A DNA stretch of 64,000 bases from Scandinavium sp002470465 (lineage in GTDB: Bacteria > Pseudomonadota > Gammaproteobacteria > Enterobacterales > Enterobacteriaceae). Both the position numbers and the translations under genes were made by a program. The notes beneath the pieces are model-generated. The model saw nothing but the letters and a program-made list of their open reading frames with translations, ran no database searches and was not told where the DNA came from. The DNA is taken from positions 124,001 to 188,000 of the forward strand of contig NZ_JBFLVD010000018.1 in assembly GCF_040750395.1 (NCBI RefSeq), in the 5' to 3' direction. Below, in pieces: positions 9,996-18,580 of this stretch; position 1 is the first letter of the stretch, and each line of letters starts with the position of its first letter.

Positions 9996-10023
9996 GCCCG
10001 TAGTCACTTGATGGACTACGGGC
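9996..10023. terminator. Perfect hairpin downstream of dctA
   Basis: GCCCGTAGTC (9996-10005) pairs perfectly with GACTACGGGC (10014-10023) over an 8-nt loop, 25 bp after the dctA stop. There is no T-run, so it is either a Rho-assisted end or an mRNA 3' stabiliser. Confidence 0.5.
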
Positions 10024-10100
10024 TCCTGCGCATAATTGACCATATTTTTCGTAGAACGTGTGACATTTCATCTTTTACACGGTCTAAACGACGTATTTAG

Positions 10101-10148
10101 CTCATCAAGATGCGCATGAGTTTTTTTATTACCCGAGATCGTTCGGGT
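10101..10148 (+). promoter_or_regulatory. Structured segment upstream of yhjJ: T-run hairpin and a second inverted repeat
   Basis: CTCAT/ATGAG (10101-10105 with 10116-10120) is followed directly by seven T residues, which looks like a weak intrinsic terminator. Next to it TACCCGA (10130-10136) pairs with TCGGGTA (10142-10148) just upstream of the yhjJ start. The second repeat could be an operator or part of the leader. Either role is unproven. Confidence 0.3.
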
Positions 10149-10180
10149 ATATAACCAGGATTGTTGATTCAGGGGTTTAC

Positions 10181-11668
10181 ATGCAGGGCACAAAAATTCG
10201 ACTCATAGCGGGCGGTATGCTGATGATGGCTGCCGCGGGCTATGCGCAAGCAGAAGCGCTCCAGCCGGACCCGGCATGGCAACAGGGAACACTGGCGAAC
10301 GGTTTTCAGTGGCAGGTTTTAGCCACGCCGCAGCGCCCGAGTGACAGAATTGAAGTCCGTCTCCAGGTGAACAACGGTTCACTGAGCGAAATGACGCCGC
10401 AGGCGGGCTACAGCCACTTTATCCCGCGTCTTGCGCTGACGCAGAGCGGCAGTTTGCCGACGATGCAGGCTCGTTCGCTGTGGCAGCAGGGCATCGATCC
10501 CCAGCATCCGATGCCGCCCGCCATCGTCTCTTACGATTACACCCTTTTCAGCCTGAGCCTGCCGAACAATCGCAATGACCTGCTGAAAGAGGCGCTGACC
10601 TGGCTCTCTGACGCCAGCGGCAAACTCAATATCACCCCGGAAGCGGTGAACCATGCGCTCGGCGGTGAAGATATGGTGGTGACCTGGCCGCAGGATCCGA
10701 AAGAGGGCTGGTGGCGCTATCGCCTGAAGGGGTCAACGATGCTTGGCCACGATCCGTCTGAGCCGATGAAGCAGCCCGTCGATGCCGAACAGCTGAAAAG
10801 TTTCTACCAAAAATGGTACACGCCGGATGCGATGACGCTGATCATCGTCGGCAACGTTGACAGCCGCACCGTGGGCGAACAAATCAATAAAATTTTCGGT
10901 GAGCTGAAAGGCAAACGTGAAACGCCTGCGGTGGTACCGACGCTGGCGCCGCTGCCGACGAAAGCCGTCAGCATCATGACCGACGCGGTGCAGCAGGACA
11001 GACTGGCCATCATGTGGGACACCTCGTGGGCACCCATTCGTGAATCCGCTGCGCTGCAGCGCTACTGGCGTGCCGATCTGGCCCGCGAAGCGCTGTTCTG
11101 GCACGTGCAGCAGAACCTGAGCAAAAGCAACGTCAAGGATATCGGCATCGGGTTTGACTGCCGCGTACTCTATCTGCGCGCCCAGTGCGCGATCAACGTT
11201 GATTCCCCGAACGATAAGCTGAACGCGAACCTTGGCCTGGTGGCTCGGGAGCTCGCGAAAGTGCGTGAAGAAGGGCTGACGAAAGAAGAGTTTGATGCCC
11301 TGATTGCGCAGAAAAATCTGGAGCTGCAAAAGCTGTTTGCGACCTATGCCCGTACCGACACCAATTTGCTGATTAGCCAGCGCATGCGTGCTTTGCAGAA
11401 CCAGGTCGTGGATATCGCACCGGAGCAGTATCAGAAGCTGCGCCAGGAGTTCCTGAACTCACTGACGGTGGAGAGCCTGAACCAGGATCTGCGCCAGCAG
11501 CTGTCGCAGGATATGGCGCTCATCCTCCAGCAGCCGAAAGGCGAGCCGGAATACAGCATGAAAGAGTTGCAGGCGACGTGGGATAAGCTGATGGTGCCAC
11601 CCGCGGCTCCGGCCACCTCGGCGGCTGAAGATCGTCAGGACGTGACGGATATTCCGCCGGCTCAGTAA
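10181..11668 (+). CDS. yhjJ: M16-family peptidase-like periplasmic protein YhjJ
   Basis: Resembles the insulinase/mitochondrial processing peptidase (M16) fold, with a signal peptide (MLMMAAAGYAQA, cleavage near residue 25) that sends it to the periplasm. 495 residues against 498 in E. coli. The zinc motif HxxEH expected near residue 80 is absent: the equivalent stretch reads GYSHFIPRLAL, so it is probably catalytically inactive, as in E. coli YhjJ. It lies between dctA and kdgK as in E. coli and its role is unknown. Start ATG follows GGGG at about 6 nt. Confidence 0.9.
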   Translation: MQGTKIRLIAGGMLMMAAAGYAQAEALQPDPAWQQGTLANGFQWQVLATPQRPSDRIEVRLQVNNGSLSEMTPQAGYSHFIPRLALTQSGSLPTMQARSLWQQGIDPQHPMPPAIVSYDYTLFSLSLPNNRNDLLKEALTWLSDASGKLNITPEAVNHALGGEDMVVTWPQDPKEGWWRYRLKGSTMLGHDPSEPMKQPVDAEQLKSFYQKWYTPDAMTLIIVGNVDSRTVGEQINKIFGELKGKRETPAVVPTLAPLPTKAVSIMTDAVQQDRLAIMWDTSWAPIRESAALQRYWRADLAREALFWHVQQNLSKSNVKDIGIGFDCRVLYLRAQCAINVDSPNDKLNANLGLVARELAKVREEGLTKEEFDALIAQKNLELQKLFATYARTDTNLLISQRMRALQNQVVDIAPEQYQKLRQEFLNSLTVESLNQDLRQQLSQDMALILQQPKGEPEYSMKELQATWDKLMVPPAAPATSAAEDRQDVTDIPPAQ

Positions 11669-11676
11669 GTCAGTAA

Positions 11677-11747
11677 TGCCCGGTGGCGCTAACGCCGACC
11701 GGGCCTACGAGCTATTGTAGGCCGGGCAAACGCAGTACCGCCCGGCA
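11677..11747. repeat. REP/BIME-type extragenic palindromes
   Basis: Two inverted units (TGCCCGGTGGCGCT... and GTAGGCCGGGCAAACG...) sit back to back between convergent yhjJ and kdgK. They share the GCCGGG/CCCGGC core with the repeats near 15845, 20371, 32408, 35525, 56250 and 59727. Confidence 0.75.
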
Positions 11748-11758
11748 AAATGCCGCAA

Positions 11759-12688
11759 TCAGACAGGCATTGCCTCACGAGGAATGATCGCCCCGCGATA
11801 CTGGATCACTGTGCTGGCGGTCAGGTGCCCACGTTGTGCGGCGGCTTCTGCATCACCGCCGGTCAGGCGTACCGCCAGATACCCTGCGCTAAAGGAGTCG
11901 CCCGCTGCGGTGGTATCCACGACTTTTTCTTTTGGCAATTTCACCGCCGGAACTTCCACCACGCTTTCGCCCGCCAGCGATACCAGGCAAGACTCTGCGC
12001 CGCGCTTAACCACAACTTCGCTCACGCCAGCTTCGTGCGTACGGGCAATCACTTCATCGACCGGCTTCTCGCCCCACAGCGCGTCTTCGTCATCCAGCGT
12101 CAGGAAGGCGATATCGGTGCAGGCCAGCATCTGCTGATAGGTCTGCTGAGTCTCTTCACGACTGGCCCACAGGCGAGGACGATAGTTGTTATCAAAAATG
12201 ACCTTTCCGCCGTTGGCGCGGCATTCGTGCAGCAGGGAGAACAGCTTCGCACGGCTGGCAGGGCTCAGAATCGCCAGGCTGATGCCGCTCAGATAGAGGT
12301 AATCAAAGGTCGCCAGCTCTTCGCAGATCGCCGCCGACTGTTCGCTTTCGAGCCAGAATTTCGCCGCCGCTTCGTTGCGCCAGTAGTAGAACGTGCGCTC
12401 ACCGGTGTCATCGGTTTCGATGTAGTAGAGGCCCGGCATGCGGTCGGCCATGCGCTGAATCAAATGTGTGTCGACGCTTTCATTTTCCCACGCTTCCAGC
12501 ATCTGCTGGCTGAAGCTGTCGGTGCCGAGCGCGGTGACATAACTCACCTGTAAATCAGCCTGCGCGACCTGGCGGGCAATGTATACGGAGGTATTAAGCG
12601 TATCGCCGCCAAATCCACGGTTTACCCGCGAGCCCTTCTCTGACAGCTCAATCATGCATTCGCCAATGACGGCAATTTTTTCAGACAT
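11759..12688 (-). CDS. kdgK: 2-dehydro-3-deoxygluconokinase (KDG kinase)
   Basis: Phosphorylates 2-keto-3-deoxygluconate to KDPG in the hexuronate/pectin branch that feeds the Entner-Doudoroff aldolase. It is a PfkB-family sugar kinase with the N-terminal GGDTLN sugar-binding motif and the C-terminal DTTAAGDSFSAGYLA motif carrying the catalytic Asp. Start chosen at the ATG (MSEKIAV), giving 309 residues as in E. coli, with AAGG 9 nt upstream; a TTG three codons earlier is less likely. A KdgR-like box lies 71 bp upstream. Divergent from pdeH. Confidence 0.97.
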   Translation of the reverse strand: MSEKIAVIGECMIELSEKGSRVNRGFGGDTLNTSVYIARQVAQADLQVSYVTALGTDSFSQQMLEAWENESVDTHLIQRMADRMPGLYYIETDDTGERTFYYWRNEAAAKFWLESEQSAAICEELATFDYLYLSGISLAILSPASRAKLFSLLHECRANGGKVIFDNNYRPRLWASREETQQTYQQMLACTDIAFLTLDDEDALWGEKPVDEVIARTHEAGVSEVVVKRGAESCLVSLAGESVVEVPAVKLPKEKVVDTTAAGDSFSAGYLAVRLTGGDAEAAAQRGHLTASTVIQYRGAIIPREAMPV

Positions 12689-12758
12689 AGTCGTCAAGCC
12701 TTATCGAAATCGAAAAATTAGCGGTAGTGTGCGCTGCGGCTGCGGAGGGGTCAACTAT

Positions 12759-12777
12759 ATTAAAACAACGTTCCATT
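12759..12777. promoter_or_regulatory. KdgR-like operator upstream of kdgK
   Basis: The 19-bp imperfect palindrome ATTAAAACAACGTTCCATT has the AAAC...GTTT architecture known for KdgR boxes and lies 71 bp upstream of the kdgK start. Read on the other strand it matches 17 of 19 positions of the box at 62592-62610 before the TRAP operon. kdgK is a classical KdgR target in enterobacteria. Confidence 0.6.
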
Positions 12778-12848
12778 ATTTTTTTGAACTGACGCCGGTT
12801 CTGCTCCAATCCTCCGCGTACAGAAATGCAAAATGCCAAAGGTGAACA

Positions 12849-12875
12849 TAAAGTTCTCACTTTAAGCGCCGATAA
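12849..12875 (+). promoter_or_regulatory. Sigma-28 (FliA) flagellar class III promoter for pdeH
   Basis: TAAAGTTC (12849-12856), an 11-bp spacer, then GCCGATAA (12868-12875): this matches the FliA consensus TAAAGTTT-N11-GCCGATAA at 15 of 16 positions. It lies 46 bp upstream of the pdeH start. E. coli yhjH is a known class III flagellar gene. Confidence 0.9.
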
Positions 12876-12921
12876 CCCAATGACGAGTTCCGATAGATTT
12901 CCCTTTTACAGGACAGCTGAG

Positions 12922-13695
12922 ATGAAGTTAAAGCAGGTTATCCAGCGGCTAAGCATTCCCGATGCAGGCATTGAAGGCCTCCAGGAGCGGCGCTATTGGC
13001 TGGAGTGTGAGCGTGCTTATACTTACCAGCCCATCTACAAAACCGATGGCTCTCTGATGGCGGTCGAAGTACTGACCGTGGTGACCCACCCGGATCACCC
13101 CAGCCAACGTATCGCGCCGGACCGCTATTTTGCAGAGGTGGCTGTGCGTCAGCGTATCGACGTTATCAAAGAGCAATTGGCGGTGCTGACGGCAAAACGT
13201 ACCTTCTTCACCGATAACGGGATCCTGGCATCGGTGAACGTTGACGGCCCGACGCTGCTGGCGATGCGTCAGGATCCGTCGCTGATGGCGCAAATTGAAG
13301 GGATCCCGTGGCTGCGCTTTGAGCTGGTGGAGCACATCCGGCTGCCGCAGGATTCCTCTTTTGCTTCACTGTGCGAGTTTGGTCCGCTGTGGCTTGATGA
13401 TTTCGGTACCGGTATGGCGAACTTCTCGGCGCTAAGTGAAGTGCGGTATGACTACATCAAAGTTGCCCGCGATCTCTTCATCATGCTGCGCAAAACCCCG
13501 GAAGGACGCAATCTGTTCGAGCTGCTGATTCAGCTGATGAACCGCTATTGCCAGGGCGTGATTGTGGAAGGGGTTGAAACCCTGGAGGAGTGGCGTGACG
13601 TCCAGCAATCCCCGGCACACGCGGCACAGGGCTATTTCCTGTCCCGTCCCGTCCCGCTGTCCACCCTCGAAGAAGTGATGCTTAATCTGGCCTGA
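12922..13695 (+). CDS. pdeH: Cyclic-di-GMP phosphodiesterase PdeH (YhjH)
   Basis: Stand-alone cytosolic EAL-domain enzyme that lowers c-di-GMP so that YcgR does not brake the flagellar motor. About 257 residues against 255 in E. coli. The EAL signature reads EVL, and the catalytic loop DDFGTGMANF and the late EGVET motif are intact. Start chosen at ATG 12922 (MKLKQVIQ), which aligns with the E. coli N-terminus and lies downstream of the FliA promoter. The longer reading from 12826 would begin upstream of that promoter and is rejected. Confidence 0.95.
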   Translation: MKLKQVIQRLSIPDAGIEGLQERRYWLECERAYTYQPIYKTDGSLMAVEVLTVVTHPDHPSQRIAPDRYFAEVAVRQRIDVIKEQLAVLTAKRTFFTDNGILASVNVDGPTLLAMRQDPSLMAQIEGIPWLRFELVEHIRLPQDSSFASLCEFGPLWLDDFGTGMANFSALSEVRYDYIKVARDLFIMLRKTPEGRNLFELLIQLMNRYCQGVIVEGVETLEEWRDVQQSPAHAAQGYFLSRPVPLSTLEEVMLNLA

Positions 13696-13763
13696 TCTGC
13701 CGTCCTTTCTGTCAGCCTCAGCTATAGTCATGAAAGGTGAGGCAAAACAGGAGCGTTTACGGC

Positions 13764-15806
13764 ATGACAAAAACCAGAAAGGTTTTAACCATCACTTTGG
13801 CGACGATAGTTCTGCTGATCGTCGTGCTCTGGATAATCATTGCGACCTTCGACTGGAATCGCCTGAAGCCCACCATCAATCAGAAAGTGTCGGCTGAGCT
13901 GAACCGACCCTTCGCCATTCGCGGCGATTTAGGCGTGGTCTGGGAGCGGCAGCCTGGCGAAACCGGCTGGCGAAGCTGGGTGCCCTGGCCGCATGTTCAT
14001 GCAGACGACGTTATTCTTGGCAACCCACCTGATATTCCTGAGATAACCATGGTGCATCTGCCGCGCGTGGAAGCCACTTTGGCCCCCCTGGCGCTGCTTA
14101 CCAAAACCGTCTACCTGCCCTGGATCAAGCTCGTGCAGCCGGATGCCCGCATTATTCGCCTGTCGGAAAAAACCAATAACTGGACGTTCAACCTTGCTTC
14201 CGCCAGCGACAAGCAAAGCAACGCCCAGCCTTCGTCCTGGTCCTTCCGGCTCGATAACATTTTGTTCGATCGCGGGCGGATCAAAGTGGACGATAAAGTG
14301 ACCCGGGCGGACATTGAGATCTTCGTCGATCCGCTTGGCAAACCGCTGGCATTCAGCGAAGTGACCGGTGAGAAAGGTAAAAGCGACGGGCCGAAGCCGG
14401 GCGACTATGTGTTTGGCCTTAAGGCCGATGGGCGCTACAACGGTCAGCCGCTAACCGGCACAGGGAAAATTGGTGGGATGCTGGCGCTGAAAAGCGAAGG
14501 CACGCCCTTCCCGGTGCAGGCGGATGTCCACTCCGGCAATACGCGGGTGGCGTTCAGCGGCACGATTAACGATCCGATGAAAATGGGCGGCGTGGATTTG
14601 CGCCTGAAATTCTCCGGCGATTCACTTGGCCAGCTGTACGACCTGACGGGTATCTTGTTGCCGGACACGCCGCCGTTCGAAACGGACGGCCATCTGGTGG
14701 CAAAAATCGACACTGAGAAAGGCTCGGTATTTGACTACCGAAACTTCAACGGGCGCATTGGCGACAGTGATATTCACGGCACGCTGAAGTACAGCATGAC
14801 CAAACCAAGGCCGAAGCTGGAAGGCGATATGGAGTCGAAGCAGCTACGGCTTGCCGATTTAGGTCCGCTGATTGGCGTGGATTCGGGCAAGGGCACCAAA
14901 AAGAAAGAGGTGCAGAAAGATCCCCAGCCCGCCGGGAAAGTCCTGCCATACGAGCGATTCGAAACGGATAAATGGGACGTGATGGACGCCGATGTACGCT
15001 TTAAGGGCGGCAGAATCGAACACGGTGGGACTTTGCCGCTCAGCGATCTCTCCACCCACGTGATCCTTGAGCGCGGCGATTTGCGCCTGCAGCCGCTGAA
15101 GTTCGGCATGGCCAACGGCAGCATTAACGCCAGGATCCACCTGGCAGGGAATAAAAAACCCATGCAGGGCGAAGCGGATATTCAGGCCCGGCGGCTGCGG
15201 CTGAAAGAGCTGATGCCGAACGTCGAGCTGATGCAGAAGACCCTGGGTGAAATGAACGGGGATGCGCAGCTGCGCGGCACGGGGAATTCCGTGGCGGCGC
15301 TGCTGGGTTCCAGTAATGGTAACCTGAAGCTGCTGATGAACGACGGCGTGGTCAGCCGCAACCTGATGGAAATCCTTGGCCTGAACGTCGGTAACTTCAT
15401 CGTCGGGCAGATATTTGGCGACGACGAAGTGCGTGTGAACTGCGCGGCGGCAAACGTGGATATCCGCAACGGCGTGGCGCGACCGCAAATACTGGCGTTT
15501 GATACGGAAAACGCGCTGATTAACGTTACCGGCACCGCGAGCTTTGCGACAGAGCAGATGGATTTGACCATCGATCCGGAGAGTAAGGGGATTCGTATCA
15601 TCACGCTGCGTTCACCGCTGTACGTACGCGGCACCTTCAAAAATCCGGATTACGGCGTGAAGCCCGGCCCGCTGATTGTACGCGGTGCGGTGGCGGCCGC
15701 GCTGGCAACTCTGGTGACGCCTGCGGCGGCGCTGCTGGCGCTGATTTCCCCGTCAGAAGGCGATGCGAATCAGTGCCATGTGATTTTGTCGCAGATGCGG
15801 AAGTAG
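13764..15806 (+). CDS. yhjG: AsmA family protein YhjG
   Basis: Inner-membrane-anchored AsmA-like protein; the family forms periplasmic bridge-like structures implicated in phospholipid traffic to the outer membrane. One N-terminal transmembrane helix (about residues 8-31) precedes a long beta-rich periplasmic region, and the C-terminal third carries the conserved AsmA-like segment (around GEMNGDAQLRGTGNSVAALL). 680 residues, close to E. coli YhjG. Start at ATG 13764 with AGGAG 10 nt upstream. It follows pdeH by 68 bp in the same direction; the specific role is unknown. Confidence 0.92.
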   Translation: MTKTRKVLTITLATIVLLIVVLWIIIATFDWNRLKPTINQKVSAELNRPFAIRGDLGVVWERQPGETGWRSWVPWPHVHADDVILGNPPDIPEITMVHLPRVEATLAPLALLTKTVYLPWIKLVQPDARIIRLSEKTNNWTFNLASASDKQSNAQPSSWSFRLDNILFDRGRIKVDDKVTRADIEIFVDPLGKPLAFSEVTGEKGKSDGPKPGDYVFGLKADGRYNGQPLTGTGKIGGMLALKSEGTPFPVQADVHSGNTRVAFSGTINDPMKMGGVDLRLKFSGDSLGQLYDLTGILLPDTPPFETDGHLVAKIDTEKGSVFDYRNFNGRIGDSDIHGTLKYSMTKPRPKLEGDMESKQLRLADLGPLIGVDSGKGTKKKEVQKDPQPAGKVLPYERFETDKWDVMDADVRFKGGRIEHGGTLPLSDLSTHVILERGDLRLQPLKFGMANGSINARIHLAGNKKPMQGEADIQARRLRLKELMPNVELMQKTLGEMNGDAQLRGTGNSVAALLGSSNGNLKLLMNDGVVSRNLMEILGLNVGNFIVGQIFGDDEVRVNCAAANVDIRNGVARPQILAFDTENALINVTGTASFATEQMDLTIDPESKGIRIITLRSPLYVRGTFKNPDYGVKPGPLIVRGAVAAALATLVTPAAALLALISPSEGDANQCHVILSQMRK

Positions 15807-15812
15807 CGGTTT

Positions 15813-15833
15813 CCCTCTCCCTGAGGGAGAGGG
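15813..15833. terminator. Compact inverted repeat after yhjG
   Basis: CCCTCTCCCT and AGGGAGAGGG are exact inverse complements separated by a single G, 7 bp after the yhjG stop. Only an interrupted hairpin can form and no T-run follows. It is a common intergenic motif in Enterobacter-like genomes; termination is possible. Confidence 0.45.
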
Positions 15834-15844
15834 GGAATAAAGGG

Positions 15845-15875
15845 TAGGCCGGGTAAGCGTTCGCGCCACCCGGCA
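15845..15875. repeat. REP-type palindrome
   Basis: TAGGCCGGGTAAGCG...GCGCCACCCGGCA forms a GCCGGGT/ACCCGGC stem between convergent yhjG and yhjE. Same core as the other extragenic palindromes in the window. Confidence 0.7.
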
Positions 15876-15884
15876 CAAAGGCAC

Positions 15885-17210
15885 TTAAAGCGACTGATGC
15901 TTTGTCTCGTGCGTCAACACCAGCGCGATCAGCGTCAGGGCTGCCATTGAGGCCAGATAGTAGCCCACATACGCCAGGCCATAAGCGCCGGTCAGCCAGG
16001 CGGCGATGTACGGCGCCACGGATGCTCCCAGAATCGACGACACGTTATAGGAGAAAGATGCCCCGGTGTAACGCACTTCGGTCGGGAACAGCTCCGGCAG
16101 CAGCGCGCCCATCGGGCCGAAGGTCAGGCCCATCAGGCTCAGGCCAATCAGCAGGTAGGCCATAATCAGCGCAGGATCGCCGGAGCCCAGCAGCGGCTGG
16201 AACACGAACAGGCCAAACAGAATAATCAACGAGGTGATGGTAATCATGCTCCTGCGGCGGCCAAAGCGGTCGGCGAGCAGACCTGCAATCGGCACCATCA
16301 CGCCAAAGCCAATCACCGCCATCATCAGCATCCACAGCACTTCGTTACGGGGTAAGCCCAGACCATGCGGCACCACCGCGGTGCTGTAGGTCATGGAATA
16401 GACGGTCATGATGTAGAACAACGTGTAGGTTGCCAGCATGATGAAGGTGCCGAGAATGGTGACGCGCAGGTGCTTGCTGAGCAGCGTGCCCATCGGCACT
16501 TTCACCTGTTTTTTCGCAGCGGCAACTTTGGCAAACACCGGTGTCTCATGCAGCGAAACCCGAACGTACAGGCCGATGATCACCAGCACCGCAGAGAAGA
16601 TAAACGGTACGCGCCAGCCCCAGCTCATGAACTGTTCGTCGGTCAGCAGCCAGGAGAGCAGCAGGAACGTGCCGTTGGCGAAGAAGAAGCCGATTGGCGC
16701 CCCAAGCTGCGGGAATGAGCCATACAGCGCACGCTTTTTCGGTGGGGCGTTTTCCGTCGCCAGCAGCGCCGCGCCGCCCCATTCACCGCCAAGCCCTAAA
16801 CCCTGACCAAAACGCGCCAGCGCCAGCAGCATCGGCGCCAGAATGCCGATGGTCTCATAGCCCGGCAGCAGGCCGATAACGACCGTAGAAATACCCATTG
16901 TCAGCAGAGACGCTACCAGCGTCACTTTACGACCCACGCGGTCGCCAAAGTGACCAAACAGCGCAGAGCCAATCGGACGCGCGACGAAGGCGATAGCGAA
17001 GGTCGCCAGAGACTGCAGCGTGGCGGCGGTTGGGTCGCCCTGCGGGAAGAAGATATGCGGGAAAACGATCACCGCGGCGGTGGCATAAATATAGAAGTCA
17101 AAGAACTCGATGGCGGTGCCAATCAGCGAGGCGACCACGACTTTATTGCGTGAATTGACCGGCGCGATGTCCTGTGAATTTTCGAGTGTTGTGGTGGCAG
17201 CATTTTGCAT
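15885..17210 (-). CDS. yhjE: MFS metabolite:H+ symporter family transporter YhjE
   Basis: Twelve-helix major facilitator of the metabolite:H+ symporter family (related to ShiA, ProP and KgtP). 441 residues against 440 in E. coli. Conserved features include EFFDFYIYATAA at the first helix, the loop 2-3 motif GHFGDRVGRK and its cytosolic repeat LLADRFGRRRS. Substrate is not established. Start ATG at 17210. It stands alone, convergent with yhjG. Confidence 0.94.
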   Translation of the reverse strand: MQNAATTTLENSQDIAPVNSRNKVVVASLIGTAIEFFDFYIYATAAVIVFPHIFFPQGDPTAATLQSLATFAIAFVARPIGSALFGHFGDRVGRKVTLVASLLTMGISTVVIGLLPGYETIGILAPMLLALARFGQGLGLGGEWGGAALLATENAPPKKRALYGSFPQLGAPIGFFFANGTFLLLSWLLTDEQFMSWGWRVPFIFSAVLVIIGLYVRVSLHETPVFAKVAAAKKQVKVPMGTLLSKHLRVTILGTFIMLATYTLFYIMTVYSMTYSTAVVPHGLGLPRNEVLWMLMMAVIGFGVMVPIAGLLADRFGRRRSMITITSLIILFGLFVFQPLLGSGDPALIMAYLLIGLSLMGLTFGPMGALLPELFPTEVRYTGASFSYNVSSILGASVAPYIAAWLTGAYGLAYVGYYLASMAALTLIALVLTHETKHQSL

Positions 17211-17470
17211 AGCATTTTCTTATTTTTGGCGAACGAACGGCCATATTACGCATAGCAAAAGCCGCATTTCAATGTGTAACAAAGCGAGGGGGAGGGTGAA
17301 AAATCGGCAAAAAGCGGATAATTTTCAGGCTGGCAGATTCACATCTATGAAATGCTTCACATAAATAATTAATTAGCAGATAAAACCAGTTTTTGGTTAA
17401 AGAAAAGTTACCGTCTGGATTTATCTGCTAATAAGGTGCATTGGGGTGAAATTTCACCCCAATGTGAGGT

Positions 17471-18499
17471 TCAGCGATGGGTTTTGCCCGGCATTCGCGG
17501 GTCGTCTTTGTATTCGGCGGTAGCAATCCAGGCGGCGCAGAATAGCGTCAGGCGGGCGAAGAAATAAAAGAACGCCATCAGCCCCAGTACTGAGCCAAAG
17601 GCCGCACCAGACGGTGACTTGACCAGCGCGGGCAGCGTCCAGGTCATGATGATTTTGATCACCTCAAAGCCGATTGCCGCAATAAACGTCCCGCGAATCA
17701 GCGCCTTTTTGCGCGGGCGGTGGCGAGGCAGACGCCAGAATATCCAGAAGAACAGCAGATAGTTGGCGAAAATAGAGATAGCCAGGCCAATCAACCGCCA
17801 GGCGGGCTTCAGCCACTCAATGTAGTCGAGATAGAGCGCCGAGATGATCATCTGCTGGGCTGCCCCGGAAATGGAGGTGATCGAGAGCGTGACGATCAGC
17901 GCCACCAGCAGACCAAGCAATGAGATGAAATCGCGGAAGTACTTCACCCAGATTTTTTCCTGGTCCTGGGGCGTACGCTCCCAGACATCGCGCGACTGGG
18001 CGCGGATAGCCTCGCGCAGGTTGCCCATCCAGTTAATCCCGGAGTAGAGCGCCACCAGCAGGCCGACGATGCCGACGGTGGTACGCTGCTGCACGGCGGT
18101 GTTGATGGTGTTTTTCAGGGTTGCAGCGAGCGTCGGGTCGCTGACGTTAGTCAGGATCTTGTCGAAGATGTCCTGAAGCAGCGTCGGGTGTGAGGCGAGA
18201 ATAAACCCGCCTGCGGCAAAGGACACCATCAGAATCGGAATCATCGACAGGAAAGAAAAGTAGGTGATGGCTGCACCAAACTGGTTGCCAAGCCTGTCGT
18301 TGAAGCGTTCTGCGGCGCGAATCAGGTGAGCAATAATGGGCTGGCGCTGTACTTTTTGCGCGGTGCCCGTCGCTTTGTTCAGCGCACCGGCGGCACGCTG
18401 TTTGAGGCCGCTATCAACGGGCTCTTCGGTGTCCATTTTCCTGACGGGATCGTAATCAAGATCCTGCGTGGGGCGTTTTGCGTCGTTATCCGGCGTCAT
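17471..18499 (-). CDS. yhjD: Inner-membrane protein YhjD (YihY/BrkB family)
   Basis: Polytopic membrane protein of the YihY/BrkB family, once mislabelled RNase BN. A hydrophilic N-terminus of about 60 residues is followed by about six helices, starting at GAAITYFSFLSMIPILMVSF. E. coli YhjD has been linked to lipopolysaccharide transport because a point mutant suppresses the need for Kdo, but the native function is unclear. 342 residues against 337 in E. coli. Downstream of and parallel to the LysR gene, as in E. coli yhjC-yhjD. Confidence 0.93.
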   Translation of the reverse strand: MTPDNDAKRPTQDLDYDPVRKMDTEEPVDSGLKQRAAGALNKATGTAQKVQRQPIIAHLIRAAERFNDRLGNQFGAAITYFSFLSMIPILMVSFAAGGFILASHPTLLQDIFDKILTNVSDPTLAATLKNTINTAVQQRTTVGIVGLLVALYSGINWMGNLREAIRAQSRDVWERTPQDQEKIWVKYFRDFISLLGLLVALIVTLSITSISGAAQQMIISALYLDYIEWLKPAWRLIGLAISIFANYLLFFWIFWRLPRHRPRKKALIRGTFIAAIGFEVIKIIMTWTLPALVKSPSGAAFGSVLGLMAFFYFFARLTLFCAAWIATAEYKDDPRMPGKTHR

Positions 18500-18580
18500 C
18501 AGGTGCGTATTCCTTTCTTTTACAACAAAATGAAATTATAGCCGATGAGGTGCTGATCATTTTCTGAAAGCTCACGGATG

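Noticed and set aside
10101..10127. Possible small RNA ending at the T7 run upstream of yhjJ
   Set aside because: The stem is only 5 bp and AT-rich and no promoter could be placed upstream; kept only as a structured segment.
12826..12921. Longer start for pdeH (32 extra codons)
   Set aside because: It would begin upstream of the FliA promoter and the added residues do not match E. coli YhjH.
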